Below, piece after piece: positions 17,458 through 25,599 of a DNA stretch of 64,000 nt (position 1 is its first letter; each line of letters opens with the position of its first letter). The translations under genes were made by a program, and so were the position numbers. The notes below the pieces were generated by a model. That model saw only the letters and a program-made list of their open reading frames with translations. It was not told where the DNA came from and did no database searches. The stretch lies in assembly GCA_035515075.1 (NCBI GenBank), contig DATJBZ010000017.1, positions 1 to 64,000 of the forward strand. Direction: 5' to 3'. Origin of the DNA: Moheibacter sp035515075 (GTDB lineage Bacteria > Bacteroidota > Bacteroidia > Flavobacteriales > Weeksellaceae).

Positions 17458-17891
17458 TATTTTTTTGAATTACCGTGTTCTACACCACCACCATGCCATT
17501 CGCCAGTTACTAACCAAATTTCGTAATGATATAGCCATTCTATTGCCCAAATCATTATTGTTTGAGCTATAGATTTCGTTTTATTCCATTCTTTACCATC
17601 AGGATAATATAAACATAATCGTTGCTTTTTAGTATCATAAACATGTGGTAAAGATTTTTCCCCATCAGCTAATGGTAAAGGGAATGGTTCTAGTACATAA
17701 ACATTTGGCACTTTACCTTCTTCATACACTACTTTTACCTTATACTCATCACCTAAGGGTGAAGACTTAAGAGTTCCGATCCATTGAAGGCTTTTATCAC
17801 TTACTTTTTTAATTTCTCCAAAAGGAAAATATCGCTTAATACCTGCATATTGTTCTAAAAAACTAAGCTTTTTAATCTTTATCAACCCCAT
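17457..17891 (-). CDS. E2-like protein of a short type II CBASS
   Basis: This 144-residue protein resembles prokaryotic E2 (UBC-like) proteins. It has PHVY at 82-85, a candidate catalytic Cys at 93 in RLCLYYP, and the C-terminal signature with IEWLYHYEIW and TGEWHGGG. In E2-only CBASS operons such proteins modify or prime the CD-NTase. There is no E1 domain and no JAB deconjugase gene nearby, matching the short subtype. The gene overlaps the CD-NTase 3' end by 20 nt in another frame and the phosphoesterase by 1 nt. Confidence 0.8.
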   Translation of the reverse strand: MGLIKIKKLSFLEQYAGIKRYFPFGEIKKVSDKSLQWIGTLKSSPLGDEYKVKVVYEEGKVPNVYVLEPFPLPLADGEKSLPHVYDTKKQRLCLYYPDGKEWNKTKSIAQTIMIWAIEWLYHYEIWLVTGEWHGGGVEHGNSKK

Positions 17892-19188
17892 GAAAATTAT
17901 GTGCTTTTACTTTAGATACATTAGATAAAGTGGCACCTACAGTACCCAAAATACCAGACTTTCTATCTGCATAATTATTTCCTGATTCCGTTAATAATCT
18001 ACTACGAGTTCCATAATCTCTAAACGTTTTTAGTACAGCATCTTTTCCGAAAGAATTTTTAAGCGATTCTGAGATGTTTTGCAATCCTGTTTTAGATTGC
18101 GCATCGCTTAAATCAGCTTTCACTTGGTCTAACCATCTGTAAAAATTTTCACGTCTAACCGATCCTTCATCATTCCATCGATCTGCGAAATTTTCTGAAA
18201 TATTAGTTGGATTAGAAATCCATTCAACTACCTCTTCAGGTTTATATAAATCAGATCTTTTATACCTTCTGCCTTGACTATCAGTAAATTCAATTTCATC
18301 CTCCATACGATTAACGACACCCCATAAAGCGTCAATTAATTCTTCTTCACCACGATAAGCACGCGCCGCTAAAGTTGTAATGATACAAGAAATAGGTTTT
18401 TGCTTTTTTACTTCAGGATCAGGTTCATTCTTAAAATAAATATCACGATGTCTTTTTAAAAGTTGTACAACCCTTTGAAGTGGTAAACGAGTTTCTTGGT
18501 ATTCAGGAGCAGGTTTTACAGCTTCATTTAATGAAAACGTTCTCTTTTTTATCCCATTAATTGTTTTGGCTATATTCATAAACCAAATGGCATACCCATA
18601 AGGATTGCTTTGTTTCCAATATTCAGGTCTTGTTTCAGTAGTATATCCGCTTTCCTCTTTATCCGTAATACTCAATCTTAATCTATCAAACTCTTCATAA
18701 GTATCCGCAGACATAGCTTTTTCAAGTATAATTGAATATCCAGATGAGATAAGTGCTGGTAATATATCCATGTGATATCTTTGATTCGCAGATTCAGCAT
18801 TTTCTCTATATTTTAATGTCCAACACCTACGTCCTTCTTCATCTAGCATATCACTATATCTGTCACTCTCTTTTAAACGATCACCTACTGCATTTTTTAA
18901 ATGGAATTGAGCCCAACTTTCTGGTTTATTTTTAAACTCGCATACAACATCCAAATCAATGTCTCCATCTTCATCAATGGATTGAATTGTAGTACCAATA
19001 ATAAACGAACCTTGAGGTTTGATGTACGGTTGTAATTCTGTTAGGGCTGAATTTTCATTCGACAAATATTTACCAACAGCGACATAACTTTGAACAGCTG
19101 CTTCATGTTGAGATTTGGTAATGCTTAAGTTTTTACTTAACAATTCCAGAATGTCATTAAATTGTTTTTTTTGATTAGCGTTAATCAT
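17872..19188 (-). CDS. CBASS cyclic-oligonucleotide synthase (CD-NTase)
   Basis: This is a 438-residue cGAS/DncV-like nucleotidyltransferase. The active site is visible: GSF at 60-62, GTTI at 65-68, acidic DGDIDLD at 74-80, and a third Asp at 141 (YHMDILPAL). A helical C-terminal domain follows (LPLQRVVQLLKRHRD). On phage infection it would make a cyclic di- or trinucleotide that activates a SAVED effector. The product and clade cannot be decided by eye. The C-terminus ends HGVDKD rather than in the Gly favoured for E2-type conjugation. The gene starts 30 nt after hsdM, so the restriction and CBASS genes appear to share a transcript. Confidence 0.9.
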   Translation of the reverse strand: MINANQKKQFNDILELLSKNLSITKSQHEAAVQSYVAVGKYLSNENSALTELQPYIKPQGSFIIGTTIQSIDEDGDIDLDVVCEFKNKPESWAQFHLKNAVGDRLKESDRYSDMLDEEGRRCWTLKYRENAESANQRYHMDILPALISSGYSIILEKAMSADTYEEFDRLRLSITDKEESGYTTETRPEYWKQSNPYGYAIWFMNIAKTINGIKKRTFSLNEAVKPAPEYQETRLPLQRVVQLLKRHRDIYFKNEPDPEVKKQKPISCIITTLAARAYRGEEELIDALWGVVNRMEDEIEFTDSQGRRYKRSDLYKPEEVVEWISNPTNISENFADRWNDEGSVRRENFYRWLDQVKADLSDAQSKTGLQNISESLKNSFGKDAVLKTFRDYGTRSRLLTESGNNYADRKSGILGTVGATLSNVSKVKAHNFHGVDKD

Positions 19189-19218
19189 AATTGTGTTTTT
19201 TGGTTTAAGTAGGTTAAT

Positions 19219-20745
19219 CTATATTAGCTTTAATTCCTTTAAAAACGCTTGCATTTTAGCTTCTGTTTCAGCTAGACTGCTTTTAAGCTGGTTAATGTCG
19301 TTATTCACTTCTTTGATGTCTACTTCGGCTTCTTCTTCAAATGTATCGATATAACGTGGGATATTTAAATTGAACTCGTTCGCTTTAATGTCTTTAATCG
19401 TTGCACGAAAAGAGAATTTATCCGTTAGAACTTCTCCGTTTTGGGTTTGCAATGCCGGTAATATTTTGAATTTTTTAAATTCGGCTACAATTTTTTCGAT
19501 GTTCTTTTCGGTAAGTTTGTTTTGGTTTTTACCCGATTCAAATTCATTACTTGCATCTACAAACAAAATATCTTTGTTCGTTTTTGCTTTGTTAAAAATC
19601 AGAATCGCCGCCGGAATTCCCGTTCCGTAAAACAAATTGGCAGGCAAACCGATTACGGCTTCCAAAAGGTTTTCGTCAATCAATTGTTGACGAATTTTAC
19701 CCTCGCTGCTTCCACGGAACAAAACCCCATGCGGAACAATTACACCAACCTTTCCTTTGTCTTCATACGTGGTTTCAATCATGTGCGTTATGAAAGCATA
19801 ATCGCCTTTTGATTTTGGGGGAATCCCGCGATGAAAACGATTAAACTCGTCCGAAGCCGCTTGTTCTGCTCCCCACTTGTCCAAAGAAAAAGGAGGATTG
19901 GCAACCACTACATCAAATTTCATGAGGGCATCTTTTTCCTTCAACTGCGGATTATTTAGGGTGTCTCCCCATTCTATATCGGCATTATCTTCCTCGTGCA
20001 GAAACATATTCATCCGAGCCAACGCCCACGTAGAACCGTTGTTTTCCTGTCCGTACAAAGCGTAATTTTTACCATCCACTTCTTTTGCCACTTTTATCAA
20101 CAGTGAACCTGAACCGCAAGCCGGATCGCAAATACGATCGCCGGATTGGGGATCAATTAATTTGGCTAATAAAGTACTTACTTCTGAAGGTGTAAAAAAT
20201 TCACCCGCTTTTTTACCCGCTTCTCCTGCAAACATAGAAATAAGATATTCATAACTGTCTCCAATTACATCATTGTTCTCCAAATGAGAAGGTTGTAAAT
20301 CCAAAACTGAAAGATCGGTTAAGAGGTTTTTCAGGATTATATTTCTTTGTTTTGTCGGGCCAAAAGCCGTTTCCGAATTGAAGGATATACTACGGAAAAC
20401 CATAGCTAACTTGGATCGGTTTTCGTCTTCCAACTTAGTTAAAGCAATGTCGATGAGTTCTCCTAAATTACTTTCATTCCTATTTTCGTATAAATAATCG
20501 AAACTACTTTCTTCAGGTAAATAAAAACGTTCCCGTTTCATCTGACGTTTCACCATATCCGGATTATTGGGATATTTTTCTTCGTACTGTTTTGCTTTTT
20601 CTTTCCAAACATCGGAAAGGTATTTCACAAAAAGTAAGGTTAAAATATAATCCTTATAAGATCCACTTCCCATCACAGGACGAAGAGAATCGCAGGCATT
20701 CCATACAATACGATTGATTTCGGTTTGCGTAATTTTATTTGACAT
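19219..20745 (-). CDS. hsdM: Type I restriction methyltransferase subunit M (HsdM)
   Basis: This is a 508-residue N6-adenine methyltransferase of the HsdM family. It has an N-terminal helical HsdM_N domain (about 8-140), then the catalytic fold with SAM motif I DPACGSG at 207-213 and catalytic NPPF at 283-286. A C-terminal coiled coil contacts HsdS. It protects host DNA at the sites read by HsdS and forms the core of the restriction complex. It lies 2 nt downstream of the half-length S gene and 30 nt upstream of the CD-NTase gene. Confidence 0.97.
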   Translation of the reverse strand: MSNKITQTEINRIVWNACDSLRPVMGSGSYKDYILTLLFVKYLSDVWKEKAKQYEEKYPNNPDMVKRQMKRERFYLPEESSFDYLYENRNESNLGELIDIALTKLEDENRSKLAMVFRSISFNSETAFGPTKQRNIILKNLLTDLSVLDLQPSHLENNDVIGDSYEYLISMFAGEAGKKAGEFFTPSEVSTLLAKLIDPQSGDRICDPACGSGSLLIKVAKEVDGKNYALYGQENNGSTWALARMNMFLHEEDNADIEWGDTLNNPQLKEKDALMKFDVVVANPPFSLDKWGAEQAASDEFNRFHRGIPPKSKGDYAFITHMIETTYEDKGKVGVIVPHGVLFRGSSEGKIRQQLIDENLLEAVIGLPANLFYGTGIPAAILIFNKAKTNKDILFVDASNEFESGKNQNKLTEKNIEKIVAEFKKFKILPALQTQNGEVLTDKFSFRATIKDIKANEFNLNIPRYIDTFEEEAEVDIKEVNNDINQLKSSLAETEAKMQAFLKELKLI

Positions 20746-20747
20746 TT

Positions 20748-21326
20748 TTAATTATTTACTTGAGTTAACTGATGAATTGCTTGGTTGAATATTATTTGAT
20801 TTTTTGTTTTGATTTCGGATAACATTCTTTGCTGTTCGATATGGTTGTTATAAAAATCTGCAATTTTCTTCTGTTCTTCCAAAGAGGGCAGCGGAATTTG
20901 AAAGTCCAACAACTCCTTTTTGCGAATCGAAGGAATGGAGCTTCCCGCACTTGCACCATAGAAATATGCAAGGCTTTTCGGTTGATTTAAAATACAAACC
21001 AAATAATCGGAAAGAACTTTTGCCTCATCCACTTTCATGATGTAGAAAACAGAGGAAGCAACTGCTTTTCCTATTTTGGATTCATATTTATAGGCAAAGA
21101 ATTTCATGCCTTTACTTACAAAAATAACATCGCCCTCAATTAGGAGAGAGGATGGTTTAATCGCATCGGCATCAACATAACTTTCCACATTGTTCAGGAA
21201 AGTCCCGTCTTCTGAAAAATTCTTCACTTGAAGATATTGTGTGTCCCCTTCGTCCTTAGACTTAAGGTGTTGCCCAAAAGATAATTGACATATATTTCCA
21301 AGATTAACTTTTTGAATATAATTCAT
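20748..21326 (-). CDS. Half-length specificity subunit (single-TRD HsdS)
   Basis: I chose the ATG at 21326 (192 residues) over the TTG at 21353. It has one target-recognition domain followed by one conserved helix with IPLPSLEEQKKIADFY, so it is about half a normal HsdS. Half S subunits can dimerise to give a functional palindromic specificity, or regulate the complex. A full S subunit is encoded about 6 kb downstream in the same operon. It is the first gene of the minus-strand defence operon. Confidence 0.88.
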   Translation of the reverse strand: MNYIQKVNLGNICQLSFGQHLKSKDEGDTQYLQVKNFSEDGTFLNNVESYVDADAIKPSSLLIEGDVIFVSKGMKFFAYKYESKIGKAVASSVFYIMKVDEAKVLSDYLVCILNQPKSLAYFYGASAGSSIPSIRKKELLDFQIPLPSLEEQKKIADFYNNHIEQQRMLSEIKTKNQIIFNQAIHQLTQVNN

Positions 21327-21350
21327 TGTAGATATTTTCAAATCATAGTG

Positions 21351-21381
21351 CAAATATTAGAAATTATTTCTTAATTTACAA
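21351..21381 (-). promoter_or_regulatory. Candidate promoter of the defence operon
   Basis: Read on the minus strand, a TTG (complement of 21379-21381) is followed by 19 nt and TAATATTTG (complement of 21351-21359). This is close to, but not exactly, the Bacteroidota consensus TTG-N17-23-TAnnTTTG. The half-length hsdS ATG is 25 nt downstream. No other promoter is needed for the genes down to 5392, but internal ones may exist. Confidence 0.4.
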
Positions 21382-21465
21382 ATATTATTTTTTGTATAAT
21401 TTTTCAAATTTAAATAAATTCCTAAATAGATATTGACTGTCAATGTTTTATATAATTATTAGATT

Positions 21466-21495
21466 TTGATTCATACAAATAATTTCGTATGTTTG
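21466..21495 (+). promoter_or_regulatory. Bacteroidota-type promoter ahead of the folded RNA
   Basis: TTG at 21466-21468, a 19-nt spacer, then TATGTTTG at 21488-21495 exactly match the Bacteroidota primary-sigma pattern TTG-N19-TAnnTTTG. Transcription should start near 21503, about 35 nt before the first stem of the hairpin RNA. Confidence 0.65.
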
Positions 21496-21502
21496 CTTTC
21501 TA

Positions 21503-21683
21503 AAAATAAATTAACGCAAGCGTAAGCTATCGTTTTGGTTTCAGAAAACTAGGAATCTTCTAAACATCCAAATTCGATAGACTTACGCCCATGCCATAAT
21601 CGGCGTGGGCTAAGTCTTTCTCGGATGTTGGGTATCCTAGTACCTCTGAAACGGATTGATTTTAGTTCCACGCTTTTTACATT
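21503..21683 (+). ncRNA. Candidate structured RNA or 5' leader with a long extended hairpin
   Basis: A chain of paired segments nests between 21538 and 21652. GTTTCAGA (21538-21545) pairs with TCTGAAAC (21645-21652). ACTAGGA (21548-21554) pairs with TCCTAGT (21635-21641). AACATCC (21563-21569) pairs with GGATGTT (21623-21629). 21579-21595 pairs with 21602-21617 over 16 bp with one bulge and one G-U. The apical loop is 6 nt. Almost 40 bp in 115 nt follow a good promoter. It may be a free RNA or the leader of the gene starting at 21684. I do not recognise a known riboswitch or RNA family. Confidence 0.55.
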
Positions 21684-22226
21684 ATGGCTATGGAAAATAT
21701 CCTAAAAATCAGTTATTCCCGGAAAAGAAAGGTAATCTCTACAATTCTAAACCTTTACTTATTTAATCAGGTGGAAAGTCCTGAATTCAAGGACGGAAAA
21801 GCAATCATCACTTCCAAATATGCTCTTGGCTTTCAGAATGGAAGCTACAATGATGCTGAAAATGAATTAATCTTTGAATTCTTTCAATTGATTTCGAATA
21901 AATTAACCAAGAAACAAAAGCATGCGCTCTATTTTATGCTTTGTTCCAATGTTACTTTTGTTTTTATGAGCGGCGTAGAAGTTGGTGATGAAGAGAGAAC
22001 GGACCATTTAATCAGACTTCATTCAAAAATATTTTTTTCATTCGTGGACAACAAAAGTTTGCATCCTCACATGAACAATTTCCTTCATTTTGTAGCGGAC
22101 TTTCATTCTTTGTTTGAAATCGGCTCTGATAAAGCCATTTCAAAAAATGAATACAATTCCATCATTCGAAACAAGATAAAGGAGATTCAAAGATTTGAAC
22201 TTGAAAATCAACTGTATTTAGATTAA
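21684..22226 (+). CDS. Uncharacterised cargo protein behind the folded leader
   Basis: This 180-residue protein has no recognised domain. It is rich in Phe, Lys and Asn, and its helix-prone segments contain no membrane span or signal peptide. It is the first gene after the promoter and structured RNA at 21466-21652. It is followed by a small lipoprotein gene and another unknown gene on the same strand, probably an operon of element cargo genes. Confidence 0.65.
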   Translation: MAMENILKISYSRKRKVISTILNLYLFNQVESPEFKDGKAIITSKYALGFQNGSYNDAENELIFEFFQLISNKLTKKQKHALYFMLCSNVTFVFMSGVEVGDEERTDHLIRLHSKIFFSFVDNKSLHPHMNNFLHFVADFHSLFEIGSDKAISKNEYNSIIRNKIKEIQRFELENQLYLD

Positions 22227-22264
22227 AAATCCAATAACCCTATAATCAATTAAAAATCAAAATT

Positions 22265-22792
22265 ATGAGAACAATTATTTTATTGACAACTTTCGTTATC
22301 CTTTTCTCTTGCTCAAACTCTTCAAATTCCATCAAAGAAAATGATATGATATACGGAATGGAAGCCATCGATGGAATTAGTTTCAAAGCGCAAAACAAAG
22401 ACAAAACCGAAACTGTAAATATCCGTATTTTTGGGATTGAAGCACCTGAAGGCAAATTTCAAGCTGAAGCAAAAGTATTTTTGGATTCTTTGATTTCGAA
22501 TAAGGAAATCGTAATTAAAAAAATCTATTCAGAAGACAAATTATCCAATTCACTTTCAGCAGATGTTTGGTTTACAAAAGAAGGTGAAGAAACGTATTCT
22601 GACAGGCTCGATTTGAATCCTGCCATGAAATTATTGGTATTTGGACTGGCAGTATACGATGAAAGCTCCAAACATGAGCTTAGTTCAGATTTTGTTAATG
22701 CCCAAGTTTTAGGTATGCAGAAAAGAAGGAGTGACGAAAACAAAAGAGCTCTTAAAGAAGCTATTGATAAAGGTTTTGGTAAAAGCAAGTGA
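22265..22792 (+). CDS. Lipoprotein with staphylococcal-nuclease-like (TNase) fold
   Basis: This 175-residue protein has a signal peptide with lipobox LFSC (Cys about residue 16). It then shows the SNase pattern: IDGISFKAQ, VNIRIFGIEAPEG, EAKVFLDSLI and KEIVIK. The Arg and Glu of RIFGIEAPE match the first catalytic residues of thermonuclease. The second catalytic Arg usually found in a DKYGR-like turn is not evident (SADVWFTKEG instead), so activity is doubtful. It would sit in the periplasm, anchored to a membrane. A role in defence or DNA uptake is possible but unsupported. Confidence 0.65.
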   Translation: MRTIILLTTFVILFSCSNSSNSIKENDMIYGMEAIDGISFKAQNKDKTETVNIRIFGIEAPEGKFQAEAKVFLDSLISNKEIVIKKIYSEDKLSNSLSADVWFTKEGEETYSDRLDLNPAMKLLVFGLAVYDESSKHELSSDFVNAQVLGMQKRRSDENKRALKEAIDKGFGKSK

Positions 22793-22846
22793 TTTATCAC
22801 TCCGGAACGATTTTAAATATATTATCAACCAAATTAAACTCAAATT

Positions 22847-23383
22847 ATGAATTTTCTTCCTATCAAAAAACAGAAAAACCCAATGGCAAAATTGCTTTGG
22901 AAATTGGTGTTGGGAAACCGATATGAGAATCCGGATTATATAGAAAACAGAGAATCAACCTATGTGAAAGTTTCACCTGAATTTGAGACTTTGGTTTGGC
23001 AAAACGGCGATGAATTTGTCGAAAGCTCTTTTTATGTGGAAAGACTTGTCAAAGATGCTGTTTCCCAAAACAGTTTTGAAAATAATCTTGTATTCACTTT
23101 GAACTATTTCAATTCGGCGGAGGATCGTCATGAAATAATAACTGAATATGAAAATGAGGTTGAAAATGAATTCGGTTTTGTTGAAGATTATGATATAAAA
23201 TATGATAGAGCTATCGAAATGTTTTTTAAAGAATTAATTCAAAAGACTAAAAGAGGAAAAATTCCTGAAGAAGTCGAAAAATGGCTACAAAGTCAATGTA
23301 TTGCTTTTACAACGGAATTTTCAGAAGCAGATTGTCTGACTTTGGAGGAAATTCAAGAAGTTATTGATTCATATTGTCGTTAA
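22847..23383 (+). CDS. Uncharacterised acidic protein
   Basis: This 178-residue, strongly acidic, Glu-rich protein has aromatic positions spread along it and no signal peptide or membrane segment. No family is recognised. It is preceded by an AT-rich 54-nt gap and lies last in the plus-strand cargo group, converging with the phosphatase gene 34 nt further on. Confidence 0.6.
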   Translation: MNFLPIKKQKNPMAKLLWKLVLGNRYENPDYIENRESTYVKVSPEFETLVWQNGDEFVESSFYVERLVKDAVSQNSFENNLVFTLNYFNSAEDRHEIITEYENEVENEFGFVEDYDIKYDRAIEMFFKELIQKTKRGKIPEEVEKWLQSQCIAFTTEFSEADCLTLEEIQEVIDSYCR

Positions 23384-23417
23384 TCTTAGGTAGAAGAATT
23401 TATCGAAATCTTTTGTC

Positions 23418-24149
23418 TTAAGGGTACAAATGAGGAGAAAAATTGCTTTGCCAAATTTCTTTTGTGTCAATATCCATCATGGATAATCGACCATTCCAAC
23501 CTGCACCAGAATCCATATTGGTTAAATTTAAATAGGTTTCTGGAAAATGGCTATTCAGCTGCGTGTGACCTATGTAAATTTCTTTAAATAATTTTTGGGG
23601 CTGATAGGAAAAAAATACTTTGTTTTTGTTTTGATTGTACTGTTGAAAATCTCTAAAATATTTAAACAAACTTCGATTCCAATGACATTCCATTGCTCCG
23701 ATTTCGCCATTTTCTGAAACTTTTTTGGTTGCTCCCAACTCAAAATCCTCTACTGTAAAATCCCAACCACCGTGTATAAATAAACGTTTTTCATCATCGA
23801 CATACCAATCCAACATTTGATTGAAAAAATCTATATGTCGTTGGTCTTTTTCAAGTCCCGTTCTTTTATAGGATTCGACAGAAGCTATGCCACCCTGATT
23901 AAGCCATATTTCCCTTTCAGTTCCATTATTTAACCAATCTTTTAGCCAAATGTCATGGTTTCCTCGGATTACAATCAGATGTTTGATTTTCAATAATTCT
24001 TCTACACATTCGGCTACTTCAGTATATCCGTCTGCTACATCGCCCAAAAATATGAGTTGGTCATGTTCATAGTCAAATTCCGAAAGTTCCAAAACTTGCC
24101 TTAATGCTCGGAATGAACCATGTATATCTCCTAATACAAATTTTCTCAT
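23418..24149 (-). CDS. PPP-type serine/threonine phosphatase-like metallophosphoesterase
   Basis: This 243-residue protein carries the phosphoprotein-phosphatase motif series GDIHG (7-11), GDVADG and GNHD, with HGGWD and GHTQ further on. It resembles bacterial PrpA/ApaH-like enzymes, which remove phosphate from proteins or cleave dinucleoside polyphosphates. It lies 10 nt downstream of the relaxase gene on the same strand, so it may ride on the mobilisation transcript. Its role in the element is unknown. Confidence 0.82.
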   Translation of the reverse strand: MRKFVLGDIHGSFRALRQVLELSEFDYEHDQLIFLGDVADGYTEVAECVEELLKIKHLIVIRGNHDIWLKDWLNNGTEREIWLNQGGIASVESYKRTGLEKDQRHIDFFNQMLDWYVDDEKRLFIHGGWDFTVEDFELGATKKVSENGEIGAMECHWNRSLFKYFRDFQQYNQNKNKVFFSYQPQKLFKEIYIGHTQLNSHFPETYLNLTNMDSGAGWNGRLSMMDIDTKEIWQSNFSPHLYP

Positions 24150-24159
24150 CTAAGTAAAT

Positions 24160-24948
24160 TTACTTAATTCTTTGTTTAGAAACGGTTTTCGTTGAAGTTT
24201 CTTTTACTAAATCTGATTCCAATTTTTGTTTGGAATTTTCATTTATTGTTTCATAATTATTTGATAATTTGAGTTTTACTAATTTCACTACCTCATTTGG
24301 TTTGGCCTTTTTCATTTCGTTTTTAAATTGAAAAGTGTCGTCAAACCTTCGTTTGTAATCAAAAATAAAATCAAATGATTTTTCTGCTGAATCGTAAAAT
24401 TCGGTACGAGCAAAACCTCCTTTTACAGCTCCATTTTGTGTGGTTTTATGATTGGTCATAGGCGAAATTTTGACTTTTCCGTTGGTTGTCTTTCTTGAAA
24501 CAACAATATGAGCGTGGAGATTAAGTTCTCGGTCATTTCTTTCTCTGTCATGATGAATTTTAGCAAAATACATAATGTCTTCAGCTTGCAGATTTTTATT
24601 GAAATTCTCAGCATAGTCTTTCATTACACCATCACGGATGTATTTTCGGACTTTCTCCGATCTTTCATTTTCGGTATCTCCCAATTTGAGCATTTCTTCT
24701 TCGGAAAAACTTACGGTTATGACAAAAAATTTAGCATCTTTTCTACAAAGTTTTTGGCGGTTGTTATCAATTTGATGGATGATTTCGATAGTGGAAACTG
24801 AATCATCAAAATGCGAAAAGAAAGGTTCCGGTTTATCTCCACTAATTATTCGTTTAAAATCCTCATGTTCCAAATAGGAAATCAAATCGCTACAACTTCC
24901 GGTATTCGCATACCTTTTTTCGCCACCACCTTGAATTTTTATGTGCAT
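24160..24948 (-). CDS. Relaxase/mobilisation protein (DUF5712-type)
   Basis: This 262-residue mobilisation protein matches the Bacteroidota DUF5712 family. It has an N-terminal segment with SYLEHED, then KFFVITVSFSEEE, and the metal-binding-type H-x-H at 145-147 in LHAHIVVSRK. A conserved GGFARTEFYDSAEKSFD block and DYKRRF follow. It would nick at oriT and pilot the strand into a recipient through a helper element's secretion system. The MobC-like gene is 9 nt upstream. Confidence 0.82.
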   Translation of the reverse strand: MHIKIQGGGEKRYANTGSCSDLISYLEHEDFKRIISGDKPEPFFSHFDDSVSTIEIIHQIDNNRQKLCRKDAKFFVITVSFSEEEMLKLGDTENERSEKVRKYIRDGVMKDYAENFNKNLQAEDIMYFAKIHHDRERNDRELNLHAHIVVSRKTTNGKVKISPMTNHKTTQNGAVKGGFARTEFYDSAEKSFDFIFDYKRRFDDTFQFKNEMKKAKPNEVVKLVKLKLSNNYETINENSKQKLESDLVKETSTKTVSKQRIK

Positions 24949-24957
24949 CCTAAAATG

Positions 24958-25470
24958 TTAAAGTGTAAAACCTTTTTTCGTTTTAATTTGCTCTAATTCA
25001 TTTAAAATTTTTGAATGAAACATTTCAATTTCAGTCTTAAATTCTTCTAATCGCTTATTGTCTAATTCCTCATTTTTTGATAGTTGTTTTAATATTGCTT
25101 TTATATAATTTTCCATAGGAATTTCTTTGAAATACATATTCAAATCATCCTTTGTACTAAGAGAACTTATACTTTCTATCAACCGAGTTTCGGTAGAAAC
25201 AATTGCTTCCATTGCCGGTCGTAAATAATCTTTTTCTTGGGTTTTTATGAATCCAAAAAGTTGATCAACTCGTTTTGAAATTTTCTCAATTTCTACCTTA
25301 GGTTCTGAATGAGTTTTTGGATTGATTCCGTTCTTTTCGAAATACTGAATGGCAATCGGAATAAAGTCTTTTTTTGTCAACTTATTTCGTTTGCAAAAGG
25401 CAGAAAGTCTTTTATTTTCTTCAACTTCTATGGCAATCGTAGTGTTTGCATTTTTCTTAGGATTTTCCAT
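24958..25470 (-). CDS. MobC-like mobilisation accessory protein
   Basis: This 170-residue protein has a ribbon-helix-helix-like N-terminus (TTIAIEVEENKRLSAFCKR) and a long charged helical or coiled-coil C-terminal half. Such proteins bind oriT and help the relaxase melt and nick it. It directly precedes the relaxase gene. The candidate oriT lies just upstream, at 25600-25670. Confidence 0.7.
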   Translation of the reverse strand: MENPKKNANTTIAIEVEENKRLSAFCKRNKLTKKDFIPIAIQYFEKNGINPKTHSEPKVEIEKISKRVDQLFGFIKTQEKDYLRPAMEAIVSTETRLIESISSLSTKDDLNMYFKEIPMENYIKAILKQLSKNEELDNKRLEEFKTEIEMFHSKILNELEQIKTKKGFTL

Positions 25471-25599
25471 AACTATATTGAACTATATATTTTATTTGCC
25501 ATTAATTAATTTATAATCAATTATTTATATCGGTTTTTTAGTTTGAAATATATTTTGAATATAATTTTTAGCTATTTTCATTTCAATTATTTTATTGAT

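Noticed and set aside
21538..21652. Retron-like non-coding RNA
   Set aside because: The long hairpin suggested an msr/msd, but no reverse transcriptase is encoded nearby; the next gene is a 180-residue protein without RT motifs.
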